Positions 18,680 through 27,055 of a stretch of 64,000 bases of DNA are shown here, piece by piece. Under the pieces are notes generated by a model, which was not told where the DNA came from, ran no database searches, and was given only the letters and a program-made list of their open reading frames with translations. The translations under genes were made by a program, and so were the position numbers. Every line of letters starts with the position of its first letter. The first letter of the stretch is position 1. Location: contig NZ_JAINVZ010000008.1 of NCBI RefSeq assembly GCF_019890615.1, positions 62,001-126,000 of the forward strand, in the 5' to 3' direction. This stretch comes from Streptantibioticus parmotrematis. Its GTDB lineage: Bacteria; Actinomycetota; Actinomycetes; Streptomycetales; Streptomycetaceae.

Positions 18680-19147
18680 TCAGCGGCTGTCGGCCCCGCC
18701 CTCCCTGATCACCACGACCGGGCACTGCGCGTGCTGCACGCAGTGCTGCCCCACCGACCCGAGCAGCGCCTCCGTGAAGCCGCCGTGCCCCCGGTTGCCC
18801 ACCACCAGCAGGGCCGCCCCCATGGCCGCCTCCAGCAGCACGGTCGCCGGGACCCCGCATCCCACGCTTGCCCTGATCTCGACGCCGGGGCCGTCCGGGT
18901 ACTCGGCGCCGACCTCCTCGACGGCCGTACCGAGCGCCTTGCCCGCGGCCTCCTCCAGGCCCAGGTCGGTCGCGGCCGGCATCCATCCCATCGAGCCGTA
19001 GAACTGCGGATAGTCCCAGGCGGTCACCGCCTCCACCACGGATCCCGTCAGCCGCGCCTGCCGCACGGCCCAGCGCAGCGCGTCCTTCGACGTCGCCGAG
19101 CCGTCCACGCCGACGACGATCCGGTCCGGTTCCCTGTCGCTTTCCAC
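18680..19147 (-). CDS. Universal stress protein, single domain
   Basis: A 155-residue UspA-fold protein. RIVVGVDGSATSKDALRWA opens the fold (aspartate of the nucleotide site included), and VVGNRGHGGFTEALLGSVG is a complete GxxGx9GS ATP-binding loop, followed by HAQCPVVVIRE. A nucleotide-binding stress protein is the safe call. It starts behind GGGAGGAGAG and has a strong regulator-type box about 100 bases upstream. Confidence 0.93.
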   Translation of the reverse strand: MESDREPDRIVVGVDGSATSKDALRWAVRQARLTGSVVEAVTAWDYPQFYGSMGWMPAATDLGLEEAAGKALGTAVEEVGAEYPDGPGVEIRASVGCGVPATVLLEAAMGAALLVVGNRGHGGFTEALLGSVGQHCVQHAQCPVVVIREGGADSR

Positions 19148-19249
19148 CGTGCTCTCCTCCCGCGGGCTCGCGCCGTGTGTCCTGGCGCCCTGGTCCGCAC
19201 GCTAGGGGAGCCGGACCGCGTGCCGCGCCGTCCGTACGTCCCCCACCCG

Positions 19250-19263
19250 GGACCGAACGGCCC
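19250..19263. promoter_or_regulatory. OsdR/DosR-like box upstream of a universal stress gene
   Basis: On the minus strand 19263-19250 reads GGGCCGTTCGGTCC, fitting GGGMCSTTCGGYCC; with flanking bases GGGACCGAACGGCCCC on the plus strand it is nearly a perfect palindrome. It lies 103 bases before the single-domain universal stress gene start at 19147, the same distance range as the box at 12173. Confidence 0.65.
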
Positions 19264-19601
19264 CGGTGGCCGCCGACGCGCGACGCGACGGCTGAGACGA
19301 GGCGGGGCGATCCGGTACGCCCCGGATTGTCTTCATGAGGTGAACGCGGAAACGGCGACCGCGTCGTGTCCCCGGCCACACCGCTAACGTCCGGCACTCC
19401 AGGCCCACTTGCCCATGGCCCTCCACAAGTGCTCAAGTCCGAGCCGACGTTGCGCTTGACGACGGCCGGAACACCGCTCGGCGCGAGGACTCTCTTTGAT
19501 AACGGTGAGTTTTTTTCTTGACACACGAAACCCGCCTGAACAGACTCCCTTCACCTGCCACACCGGCCCGCACGTTCCCGCGCCGAGGAGAAGCGACGCC
19601 C
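19264..19601. other. Intergenic region with AT-rich promoter for the ROK/sugar locus
   Basis: Between the stress island and the ROK gene there is no supported gene. The stretch 19493-19530 is distinctly AT-rich, with TTTGATAACGG and a run of T followed by TTGACA at 19518-19523, a good -35-like hexamer. TTTGATAACGG could form part of an operator for the ROK repressor. GAGGAGAAG at 19584-19592 is the ribosome site of the ROK gene. Confidence 0.45.
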
Positions 19602-20798
19602 ATGGCCACCGCCCGTGCCACCGGAACCCGGCAGTCCGCGGCCGGACTCGTCGGTGAGGCCGCGAGAGCCGAGTTGTTCGGCCTCGTGCTCACCGCGGGC
19701 CCCATCTCCCGTACCCGGCTGGCGAAACGCCTCGGCCTGTCGCCCTCCACCGTGACCCGAATGCTGCCGCCCCTGCTCGACGCGGGCTATCTGCGCGAGG
19801 AAGGCGCCCGCGTCACCGGCCCCGGCCGCCCGCAGCGTCTGCTGAGCGTCAACCCCGAACGCCACCTGGTGGCCGGGGTGAAGCTGACGCCCACTCATGT
19901 CGCCGCCGTCGTCACGGACATGGGCGCCCAGGTGCTGGCCAGGGCGGAGCGCCCGGTCGCCGACCACACCGCGCCCACCGTGCTGTCCACCGCCGCTCGG
20001 GTCGTACGTGATCTGCTCGCCGACGTGCCGGACGCGGCCGGGCGCACCCTCGGCATCGGCGTCGGCATGTCCGGCCACGTCGACACCGCCCAGGGGGTGT
20101 GCCGTTACTCGGGACTGCTCGGCTGGCACGACGTGCCGGTGGCCGCGCCGCTGGCGGAAGCCACCGGACTGCCCACCACCGTGGCCAACGACGCCAACGC
20201 GCTCGCGGTGGCGGAACGCTGGTTCGGCGGCGGACGCGACGTCGACACCTTCGCGGTGGTCTCCATCGGCCCCGGCATCGGATGCGGACTGCTGCTGGAC
20301 GGCGCGCTGTTCACCGGCGCCACCGGGATCGCCGCGGAGTTCGGTCACATCCCGGTCGACCCCGCGGGCCCGGTCTGCGGGTGCGGACGGCGCGGCTGCC
20401 TGGAGTCGCTGGCGTCCACCTGCGCCGTCCTGGCCCGGCTGCGGCAGGCGGGCGTGGACTGCCAGGACCTGGCGCAGGCGGTCCGCCTCGCCCGTGACGG
20501 GCGGGGTCCGGACGCCCGGGCCGCCCGCGCCGCCTTCGCCGCCGCGGGCGACGCGCTCGGCCGGGGCCTGGCCACCCTGTGCAACCTGCTCAACCCGGCC
20601 AGGATCATCCTCGCCGGGGAGGGCGCCGCCGCGTACGACTTGCTGCGGCCCGCGATGGACGACGCCCTCGCGTACCACGCCTTCTCCACGGCCGCGCACG
20701 ACTGCGAGGTGTCGTCCGATCCCGTCACCGACGACCTGTGGGCCCGCGGCGCGGCCTGCCTGGTCATCAGGGACACCGTCCGCGCCCCCTTCTCCTGA
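19602..20798 (+). CDS. ROK-family transcriptional regulator
   Basis: A 398-residue regulator: an N-terminal winged helix (RAELFGLVLTAGPISRTRLA, LGLSPSTVTRMLPPLLDAGY) joined to a sugar-kinase-like ROK domain. The domain has the ATP/ligand segment GIGVGMSGHVD, NDANALAVAERWFGGG, and the zinc motif CGCGRRGCLESLAS with G-H upstream (EFGHIPVDP). ROK regulators repress sugar-uptake operons until a sugar or sugar phosphate binds. The solute-binding protein gene starts 64 bases downstream, so it very probably controls this importer and the GH13 enzyme. Confidence 0.93.
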   Translation: MATARATGTRQSAAGLVGEAARAELFGLVLTAGPISRTRLAKRLGLSPSTVTRMLPPLLDAGYLREEGARVTGPGRPQRLLSVNPERHLVAGVKLTPTHVAAVVTDMGAQVLARAERPVADHTAPTVLSTAARVVRDLLADVPDAAGRTLGIGVGMSGHVDTAQGVCRYSGLLGWHDVPVAAPLAEATGLPTTVANDANALAVAERWFGGGRDVDTFAVVSIGPGIGCGLLLDGALFTGATGIAAEFGHIPVDPAGPVCGCGRRGCLESLASTCAVLARLRQAGVDCQDLAQAVRLARDGRGPDARAARAAFAAAGDALGRGLATLCNLLNPARIILAGEGAAAYDLLRPAMDDALAYHAFSTAAHDCEVSSDPVTDDLWARGAACLVIRDTVRAPFS

Positions 20799-20862
20799 CA
20801 CCGCTCACCACTTCCGCCGTCACGTCCGCACCCGCCAACCCTCACCCCTTCCGGGAGATCCC

Positions 20863-22182
20863 ATGTCCTCCTCCACCCGCCGTACCGTGCTCGCCGCGAT
20901 AGGAACCGTCACCGTGCTGACCGCCGCCACCGCCTGTTCCTCCGGCGGCTCCGGCAGTTCAGCGCCCAGCGCCGGCCCGGCGAAGGGCACCATCACCTGG
21001 TACGCCAACCAGTTCGGCCCGACCGGAACCGACGTGCGCAAGACGCTGATCACCGCGTTCGAGAAGGCCAACCCGGGGATCACCGTCAAGCTGGAGCAGG
21101 CGCCCAGCGACTCCGACGCGTTCCGCTCGGCGCTCACCACGCAGATCTCCGGCGGCAGTTCGGGCTTCGACGTCTACAACGGCGACGTGGTGTGGCCGGC
21201 GCAGTTCGGCAAGGCGGGGCTCGCGCTGCCGCTCGACAAGTACCTGCCCGCGAGCTACTGGAAGGGCTTCTCCTCCGGCCTGGTCGACAGCGTGACCTAC
21301 AACGGGCAGAAGATGGCCGCGCCGCTGTTCACCGACAACGCCTTCCTCTTCTACCGCAAGGACCTGCTCACCAAGGCCCACCTGCCGGTTCCCACCACGT
21401 GGGAACAACTGCAGAGCGAGGCGCAGACGTTGCAGAAGGACGGCGCGGTCAAGTACGGATTCGCCGGGCAGTTCGACTCCTACGAGGGACTCACCTGCGA
21501 CTTCACCGAGTTCGAGGCGGACGCGGGCGGCCAGAGCGTGAACACGGCGGGCACGAAGTCGACCATCGACTCACCGGCCGCGACCAAGGCGCTCAGCTAC
21601 ATGCGCGGACTGATCACCAGCAAGGTCGCGCCGAACGCGGTCACCAGCTTCCAGGAACAGCAGTCGGAGTCCCTGTTCACCTCCGGCCAGGTGGCGTTCC
21701 TGCGCAACTGGACGTACGCGTACGCCGATTCCAACAGCGCCTCCAGCTCCAAGGTCGCCGGCAAGGTCGGCATCGCCACCCTGCCCACCTTCGCCGGACA
21801 GCAGGGCCCGGGCTACTCGGCCACCGGCGGCTGGAACCTCTACGTCAACCCGCACACCAAGAACCTGGGCGCCAGCGTCGCCTTCGTCAAGTGGATGACC
21901 TCCACCGTCGCCCAGAAGATCATCGCCACCCAGGGCGGTGAGATCCCGTCCAACGCGGCGGCCCTGGCCGACCCGGGCGTGCAGGCCGCCAACCCCGCGT
22001 ACCCCATCGCCGCCAAGAACAAGCTGCGCGCGCGGCCGTCCAACGTCGCCGCCTACTCCCAGGTCAGCCAGGGCATCTACAGCAACGTCAACGCCGCGCT
22101 GACCGGGTCCGCCAGCCCGCAGTCGGCCCTGAGCGCCGCGAACAAGGCCATCGACCAGGCCCTGGGCCAGGGCGGCCTGTAG
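20863..22182 (+). CDS. Sugar ABC transporter solute-binding lipoprotein
   Basis: A 439-residue extracellular solute-binding protein family 1 member. The signal peptide ends in the lipobox ATAC with lipidated Cys25, then a Ser/Gly-rich linker. The mature part begins GTITWYANQFGPTGTDVRK and carries LPLDKYLPASYWKGFSSGLV and PLFTDNAFLFYRKDLL, typical of trehalose/maltose or alpha-glucoside receptors. It precedes two permeases and a GH13 glucosidase, so an alpha-glucoside ligand is likely. The exact sugar is not readable. Confidence 0.92.
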   Translation: MSSSTRRTVLAAIGTVTVLTAATACSSGGSGSSAPSAGPAKGTITWYANQFGPTGTDVRKTLITAFEKANPGITVKLEQAPSDSDAFRSALTTQISGGSSGFDVYNGDVVWPAQFGKAGLALPLDKYLPASYWKGFSSGLVDSVTYNGQKMAAPLFTDNAFLFYRKDLLTKAHLPVPTTWEQLQSEAQTLQKDGAVKYGFAGQFDSYEGLTCDFTEFEADAGGQSVNTAGTKSTIDSPAATKALSYMRGLITSKVAPNAVTSFQEQQSESLFTSGQVAFLRNWTYAYADSNSASSSKVAGKVGIATLPTFAGQQGPGYSATGGWNLYVNPHTKNLGASVAFVKWMTSTVAQKIIATQGGEIPSNAAALADPGVQAANPAYPIAAKNKLRARPSNVAAYSQVSQGIYSNVNAALTGSASPQSALSAANKAIDQALGQGGL

Positions 22183-22297
22183 CCGAGCCGGGCGCCGGGC
22201 ACACCGCCCGGCGCCCCCACCGGCCCCGCCTCGCGCCGTCCCACGCGACGGGGCCGCCGCCCCGGACCGTCCGCCCTCGCAGCCACCAGGAACCCGT

Positions 22298-23275
22298 ATG
22301 CCGAACACCGCCACGCGCAGCGGCCCCGACGCCCCGCCGCCCGCACCTCCACCGGCCGAGGCCGCGGCCCGCAGGCCCGCCGCCTCCCAACTCCAGCGCC
22401 GCGGAGCCAGGTTGGGGTGGCTCTTCGCCTCACCCGCCCTGCTGGTCATCGCCGCCGTGCTGTTGTTCCCCATCGTCTTCTCCGTGGTCATGTCGTTCAG
22501 CAACGTCGACGTGACCGGCAGCGGTATCCACCTGTCCGGCACCACCACCGGCAACTACGGCATCCTGTTCGACTCCCCGCGCTGGCGCCACGCGCTGTAC
22601 TTCACGGTGCTCTACACCATCGGCACGGTCGTCGTGGAGATCGTCCTCGGCACCGCCATCGCCCTGGTCCTGGAGCGGCTGAAGACCGGGCGCGGCTGGA
22701 TGATGGCGCTGCTGCTGATGCCCTGGGCGATGATCACGGTCATCTCCGCCCAGCTGTGGGCGTACATCTACAACGGTGTGTACGGCGTGCTCAACTCCGT
22801 ACTGCACCCGCTGATCGGCCACGACGTCAACGTGCTCGGCACCCCCGTCGAGGCCGCCGTGGCGATGGCCGCCGCCGACATCTGGAAGACCACACCGTTC
22901 GTCGCCATCATCGTGCTCGCCGGACTCGTCATGCTGCCCGGTGACATCGTCGAGGCCGCCCGCATCGACGGCGCGAGCGCCTGGACCACCTTCTGGCAGG
23001 TGCGGCTCCCGCTGCTGCGGCCCACCCTGGCGATCGCCGTGATGTTCCGCATCCTCCAGGCGTTCGGCCTGTTCGACCTGCCGTTCGTGCTGACCAACGG
23101 AGGACCGGGCACCAGCACCGAGTCGCTCGCGGTGCTCGGCTACCGCGTGCTGTTCACCGACCTGAAGTTCGGCCCCGGCGCGGCGGTGGCCACCAGCACC
23201 GCCGTCCTGGTGCTCCTCGGCTGCCTGCTGTTCCTCAAGGTCTTCCGCGCCCAGGTCGGAACCGAGGAGAACTGA
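22298..23275 (+). CDS. Sugar ABC transporter permease (MalF-like)
   Basis: A 325-residue inner-membrane permease with a Pro/Ala-rich cytoplasmic N-terminus of about 35 residues, then six helices beginning LGWLFASPALLVIAAVLLF. The EAA loop is EAARIDGASAWTTFWQVRLP (about 229-248), which docks to the ATPase. FRILQAFGLFDLPFVLTNGGPG is typical of CUT1 sugar permeases (split: FRILQAFGLFDLP, FVLTNGGPG). It pairs with the next permease; there is no ATPase in the operon. Confidence 0.93.
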   Translation: MPNTATRSGPDAPPPAPPPAEAAARRPAASQLQRRGARLGWLFASPALLVIAAVLLFPIVFSVVMSFSNVDVTGSGIHLSGTTTGNYGILFDSPRWRHALYFTVLYTIGTVVVEIVLGTAIALVLERLKTGRGWMMALLLMPWAMITVISAQLWAYIYNGVYGVLNSVLHPLIGHDVNVLGTPVEAAVAMAAADIWKTTPFVAIIVLAGLVMLPGDIVEAARIDGASAWTTFWQVRLPLLRPTLAIAVMFRILQAFGLFDLPFVLTNGGPGTSTESLAVLGYRVLFTDLKFGPGAAVATSTAVLVLLGCLLFLKVFRAQVGTEEN

Positions 23276-23276
23276 C

Positions 23277-24146
23277 ATGACGACGACGCCCGATCCCCGT
23301 ACGCCGTCCGTCCCCTGGCGCAAGCGCCCGGCGGCCCGCTGGCTCAACGGCACCAACCTGGCCGCGCTGCTCGTCGCGCTCTTCGTGGCACTGCCGCTGT
23401 ACTGGCTGGTCAGCAGCTCCTTCAAGAGCACGACGGAGGTCGCCACCTCCGACCTGTTCCCGCACCGGCCGACCGGCGCCAACTACTCGTCCGCGTTCTC
23501 CACGTACCACTTCGCCACCTACATCGAGAACTCCGTGATCGTCGCCGTCGTCACCACCGTGCTGGTGCTCGCGCTCGGCACGTTCGCCGGGTACGCGATG
23601 GGACGGCTGCCGGTGCGCGGACGCGGCGGCATCATGGTGGCGCTGCTGATGATCTCGCTCTTCCCGACCGTCGCACTGGTCGCGCCGCTGTACCTGCTGA
23701 TGCGCGACGTCGGCTGGCTCAACAGCTACCAGGGCCTGATCATCGCGTACACCGCGCTGGACCTGCCGTTCGCCATCTGGATCCTGCGCAACTACTTCCT
23801 CGCCATCCCCAAGGAGATGGAGGAGGTGGCGTGGATGGACGGCGCCTCGCCCGTGCGCACGGTGGTGTCGATCATCCTGCCGCAGGCGCTGCCCGGGCTG
23901 TTCACCGCCGGTGTGTTCACCTTCGTCGCCGCGTGGACGGAGTTCCTCGTCGCGCTGTCGCTGGACAGTGAGGACCGCTACCGCACGATCCCGGTGGGCA
24001 TCGCCCTGTTCGGCGGGCAGTACACGACGCCCTACGGCACCATCTTCGCCGCGTCGGCCGTGGCGATGTTCCCCATCGCGCTGCTCGTGCTGATCTTCCG
24101 CAAGGCGGTCGTCTCCGGGCTGACGTCGGGTGCGGTCAAGGGGTAG
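23277..24146 (+). CDS. Sugar ABC transporter permease (MalG-like)
   Basis: A 289-residue CUT1 permease, the second half of the channel. It begins one base after the previous stop, so translation is coupled. Six helices are visible (for example LAALLVALFVALPLYWLVSS). The EAA loop reads EEVAWMDGASPVRTVVSIIL, and the C-terminus is AVVSGLTSGAVKG as in MalG-like proteins. The missing ATPase is probably supplied by a shared MsiK-type protein encoded elsewhere, as is usual in Streptomyces. Confidence 0.93.
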   Translation: MTTTPDPRTPSVPWRKRPAARWLNGTNLAALLVALFVALPLYWLVSSSFKSTTEVATSDLFPHRPTGANYSSAFSTYHFATYIENSVIVAVVTTVLVLALGTFAGYAMGRLPVRGRGGIMVALLMISLFPTVALVAPLYLLMRDVGWLNSYQGLIIAYTALDLPFAIWILRNYFLAIPKEMEEVAWMDGASPVRTVVSIILPQALPGLFTAGVFTFVAAWTEFLVALSLDSEDRYRTIPVGIALFGGQYTTPYGTIFAASAVAMFPIALLVLIFRKAVVSGLTSGAVKG

Positions 24147-24311
24147 GCGTCCAGGCCCTGTTGACCGGGGCGGGCCCGCCTGCGTGGTGGGCCCGCCACA
24201 CCGACCCCCACCTGCGCCGTCACCTGTGCCGTCCGGAACTCCCCTCCCGCGCCCCCGCCCCGTGCCGCCCGGAAACCCCACGCTCCTCCGACGGAAAGGC
24301 ACCACCGCTCC

Positions 24312-25904
24312 ATGCTCCCGTTCCGCCCCGCGCCCTCCTGGCTCGCCGACGCCGTGCTCTACCAGATCTATCCGCAGAGCTTCGCCGACGCGAACGGCGA
24401 CGGCATCGGCGACTTCGCCGGCATCGCCGCCCACCTCGACCACCTCGCCTGGCTCGGCGTCGACACCGTCTGGATCAACCCCTGCTTCGCCTCGCCGATG
24501 CGCGACGCCGGATACGACGTGTCCGACTACCTCACCGTCGCGCCGCGTTACGGCACCGACGACGACCTCGCGGACCTGGTGGAACGCGCCCGGCGACACG
24601 GCATCCGCGTCCTGCTCGACCTGGTCGCCGGACACACCGCCGTCGAACACCCCTGGTTCCGCGCCGCCGCCGACGACCCGTCCGACCACCGCTACGTGTG
24701 GGCCGACGCCGACCCGCTGCCGTCCGGCTTCGTGGCCTCACCCGGCACCCGCCCCGGCGGCTACCTGCCCAACTACTTCGACTTCCAGCCCGCCCTCAAC
24801 TTCGGCTACGCGCGCCCCGATCCGGCCGAGCCCTGGCGGCAGCCGGTGGACGCCGAGGGCCCGCGGGCCAACCGGCGGGCGCTGCGCGCCATCATGGACC
24901 ACTGGCTGACCCGCGGTATCAGCGGCTTCCGGGTCGACATGGCCTCCTCCCTCGTCAAGGACGACCCCGGCAAGAAGGAGACCGCGCGGCTGTGGACCGA
25001 GCTGCGCGGGTGGCTCGACGAGGCCCACCCGGACGCCGTGCTGCTGTCCGAGTGGGGCGACCCCGCGGTCTCGGTGCCGGCCGGGTTCCACGGCGACTTC
25101 TTCCTCCAGTTCGGCGGTGCGACCGACGGAGGCCCGCTGCGCTCGCTGTGGAACACCGGCACCGGCACCGACCGTGACGAATGGGATCCGGTCCCCTGCT
25201 ACTTCGGCGCCGCCGGAAAGGGCTCGTTCGCCGGCTTCGCCGCCGCGTACGCCGAAGCCACCGAAGCCATCGGCGAGCCCGGCCACATCGCGCTGCCGAC
25301 CTCCAACCACGACTTCTCCCGCCTCGCCTGCGCCCCGCGCGACGCGGCCCAACTCCCCGCCGCCTACGCCTTCCAGCTCACCTGGCCGACGCTGCCCGCC
25401 ATCCACTACGGCGACGAGATCGGCATGCGGTACGTGCCGGGCCTGCCGGACGTCGAGGGCAGCGTGCTGACCCCGCGCTACAACCGCGCCGGAAGCCGCA
25501 CGCCGATGCAGTGGGACGACGGCCCCGGCGCCGGGTTCTCCACCGCGCCGCCCGAGCGGTTCTACCTGCCGCTCGACCCCGACCCGGCCCGCCCCAGCGT
25601 CGCCGCCCAGCGGCGCGACCCCGGCTCGCTGCTGCACACCGTCCGCGAACTGATCCGGCTGCGCCGCACCACACCGGACCTCGGCTCCGGGAGCCCGGTG
25701 CGTGTGCACAACGACGGCTATCCGCTGGTGTATTCACGCGGCGAACACCACCTCGTCGTCGTCAACCCCAGCGACCGCACCGCCACCGCCCCGCTGCCCG
25801 ACCCCGCCCACGCCCGCGCCACCCGGCTGATCGGCGAGGGCGTCACCGTCGGCCCGGACGGCATCAGCGCGGGCCCGTTCGGCTACGCGGTGCTGCGCCA
25901 CTGA
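24312..25904 (+). CDS. GH13 alpha-glucosidase / glucanotransferase
   Basis: A 530-residue cytoplasmic glycoside hydrolase family 13 enzyme of the oligo-1,6/alpha-glucosidase type. It opens VLYQIYPQSFADANGDGIGD. Conserved regions are DLVAGHT (region I), GFRVDMASS with the nucleophile aspartate (II), LLSEWGD with the acid/base glutamate (III), and SNHDFSR (IV). The usual region I histidine pattern DxVxNH is altered to DLVAGH. With the upstream importer it would split internalised alpha-glucosides to glucose. No signal peptide is present, so the substrate is taken up first. Confidence 0.92.
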   Translation: MLPFRPAPSWLADAVLYQIYPQSFADANGDGIGDFAGIAAHLDHLAWLGVDTVWINPCFASPMRDAGYDVSDYLTVAPRYGTDDDLADLVERARRHGIRVLLDLVAGHTAVEHPWFRAAADDPSDHRYVWADADPLPSGFVASPGTRPGGYLPNYFDFQPALNFGYARPDPAEPWRQPVDAEGPRANRRALRAIMDHWLTRGISGFRVDMASSLVKDDPGKKETARLWTELRGWLDEAHPDAVLLSEWGDPAVSVPAGFHGDFFLQFGGATDGGPLRSLWNTGTGTDRDEWDPVPCYFGAAGKGSFAGFAAAYAEATEAIGEPGHIALPTSNHDFSRLACAPRDAAQLPAAYAFQLTWPTLPAIHYGDEIGMRYVPGLPDVEGSVLTPRYNRAGSRTPMQWDDGPGAGFSTAPPERFYLPLDPDPARPSVAAQRRDPGSLLHTVRELIRLRRTTPDLGSGSPVRVHNDGYPLVYSRGEHHLVVVNPSDRTATAPLPDPAHARATRLIGEGVTVGPDGISAGPFGYAVLRH

Positions 25905-25944
25905 CACCCGGCCACGTGGGGCCCGACGGCACTAGGGTGGCGCG

Positions 25945-26907
25945 ATGGCCCTGTATCCAGCGACCGAACCGTACACACACGGCATGCTCGACGTCGGGGA
26001 CGGCAACCGGCTCTACTGGGAGGAGTGCGGCAACCCGCGTGGCAAGCCCGCGGTCATGCTGCACGGCGGCCCCGGTTCCGGTTGCGTCCCCGGCTTCCGC
26101 CGCTACTGCGACCCGGCGGCCTACCGCATCGTGCTGTTCGACCAGCGGGGCTGCGGGCGTTCCACCCCGCACGCGAGCGCGTACGACACCGACATGAGCG
26201 TCAACACGACGGCGCACGCCCTCGCCGACCTCGAACGCCTGCGGCTGCACCTGGGCATCGACCGCTGGCTGGTGTGGGGCGTGTCCTGGGGATCCGTGCT
26301 GGGACTGCGGTACGCGCAGACCCACCCGGAGGCGGTCTCCGAGGTCGTCCTGACCGCCGTGGCGACCGGCTCCAACCCCGAAGTGGCCTTGCTGACCAGG
26401 GGACTCGGCACGGTCTTCCCCGAGGCGTTCGAAGCGTTCCTCGCCGAACTGCCCGAGGGCGACCGCGACGGCAACCTCGCCGCCGCCTTCAACCGCCTCC
26501 TGGAGTCGCCCGATCCCCACGTGCGGGACCGCGCGGCCCGGGCCTGGACCGACTGGGAGACCGCGACCGTCCCGGCGCCACCCCGCTCCGTCCCCCGTTT
26601 CGAGAACCCTGACTTCCGGAGGGGATTCGCCCGGACCGTCACCCACTACTGGGGCAACGACCACTTCCTCGGCGAGGGCAACGACGAGGGTGTCGTCCTG
26701 CGCGACGCGGGCCTGCTCGACGGCATCCCCGGCACGCTCGTCCAGGGCAGCCTGGACTTCGGCAACCTGCTCGGCACGGTGTGGCGGCTCCACCACGCCT
26801 GGCGGGGAAGCGAGCTGATCGTGGTGGACGACGTCGGCCACTCGATGGGGGAGTCCGGCATGGTCGACGCGCTGATCGCCGCGACGGACGGGTACGCGCG
26901 CCGCTGA
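25945..26907 (+). CDS. pip: Prolyl aminopeptidase (alpha/beta hydrolase, S33)
   Basis: A 320-residue cytoplasmic peptidase that removes N-terminal proline. Family marks are the opening LYPATEPYTHGMLDVGDGNR, the oxyanion HGGPGSGC, FDQRGCGRSTPHA, and the nucleophile elbow GVSWGSVLGL (serine in SWGS). The histidine is in VVDDVGHSMGESG. The acid is presumably the aspartate in LVQGSLDFGN, where many homologues have GRYD; this is a small divergence. It starts 40 bases after the glucosidase but is probably a separate housekeeping function. Confidence 0.88.
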   Translation: MALYPATEPYTHGMLDVGDGNRLYWEECGNPRGKPAVMLHGGPGSGCVPGFRRYCDPAAYRIVLFDQRGCGRSTPHASAYDTDMSVNTTAHALADLERLRLHLGIDRWLVWGVSWGSVLGLRYAQTHPEAVSEVVLTAVATGSNPEVALLTRGLGTVFPEAFEAFLAELPEGDRDGNLAAAFNRLLESPDPHVRDRAARAWTDWETATVPAPPRSVPRFENPDFRRGFARTVTHYWGNDHFLGEGNDEGVVLRDAGLLDGIPGTLVQGSLDFGNLLGTVWRLHHAWRGSELIVVDDVGHSMGESGMVDALIAATDGYARR

Positions 26908-26993
26908 GTCCGTCGGCCCACCGGAGACACGGGCGCCGCTGAGACCGACGGGCCACGAGCCAGGCAGCAGGGCACCCCCGGTTCAGCTTCGCA

Positions 26994-27012
26994 TTAGGTT
27001 CGCCTAACCTAA
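26994..27012. promoter_or_regulatory. Iron box (DmdR/IdeR-type) for efeU
   Basis: TTAGGTTCGCCTAACCTAA matches the DtxR/IdeR/DmdR consensus TTAGGTTAGGCTAACCTAA at 17 of 19 positions and is almost palindromic. It ends 43 bases before the efeU start, where a metal-loaded repressor would block the promoter when iron is plentiful. Confidence 0.93.
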
Positions 27013-27055
27013 GCGGGTTCTTGTTCACGTCATCCGCTGCGGAGCTGAGTCGTCG

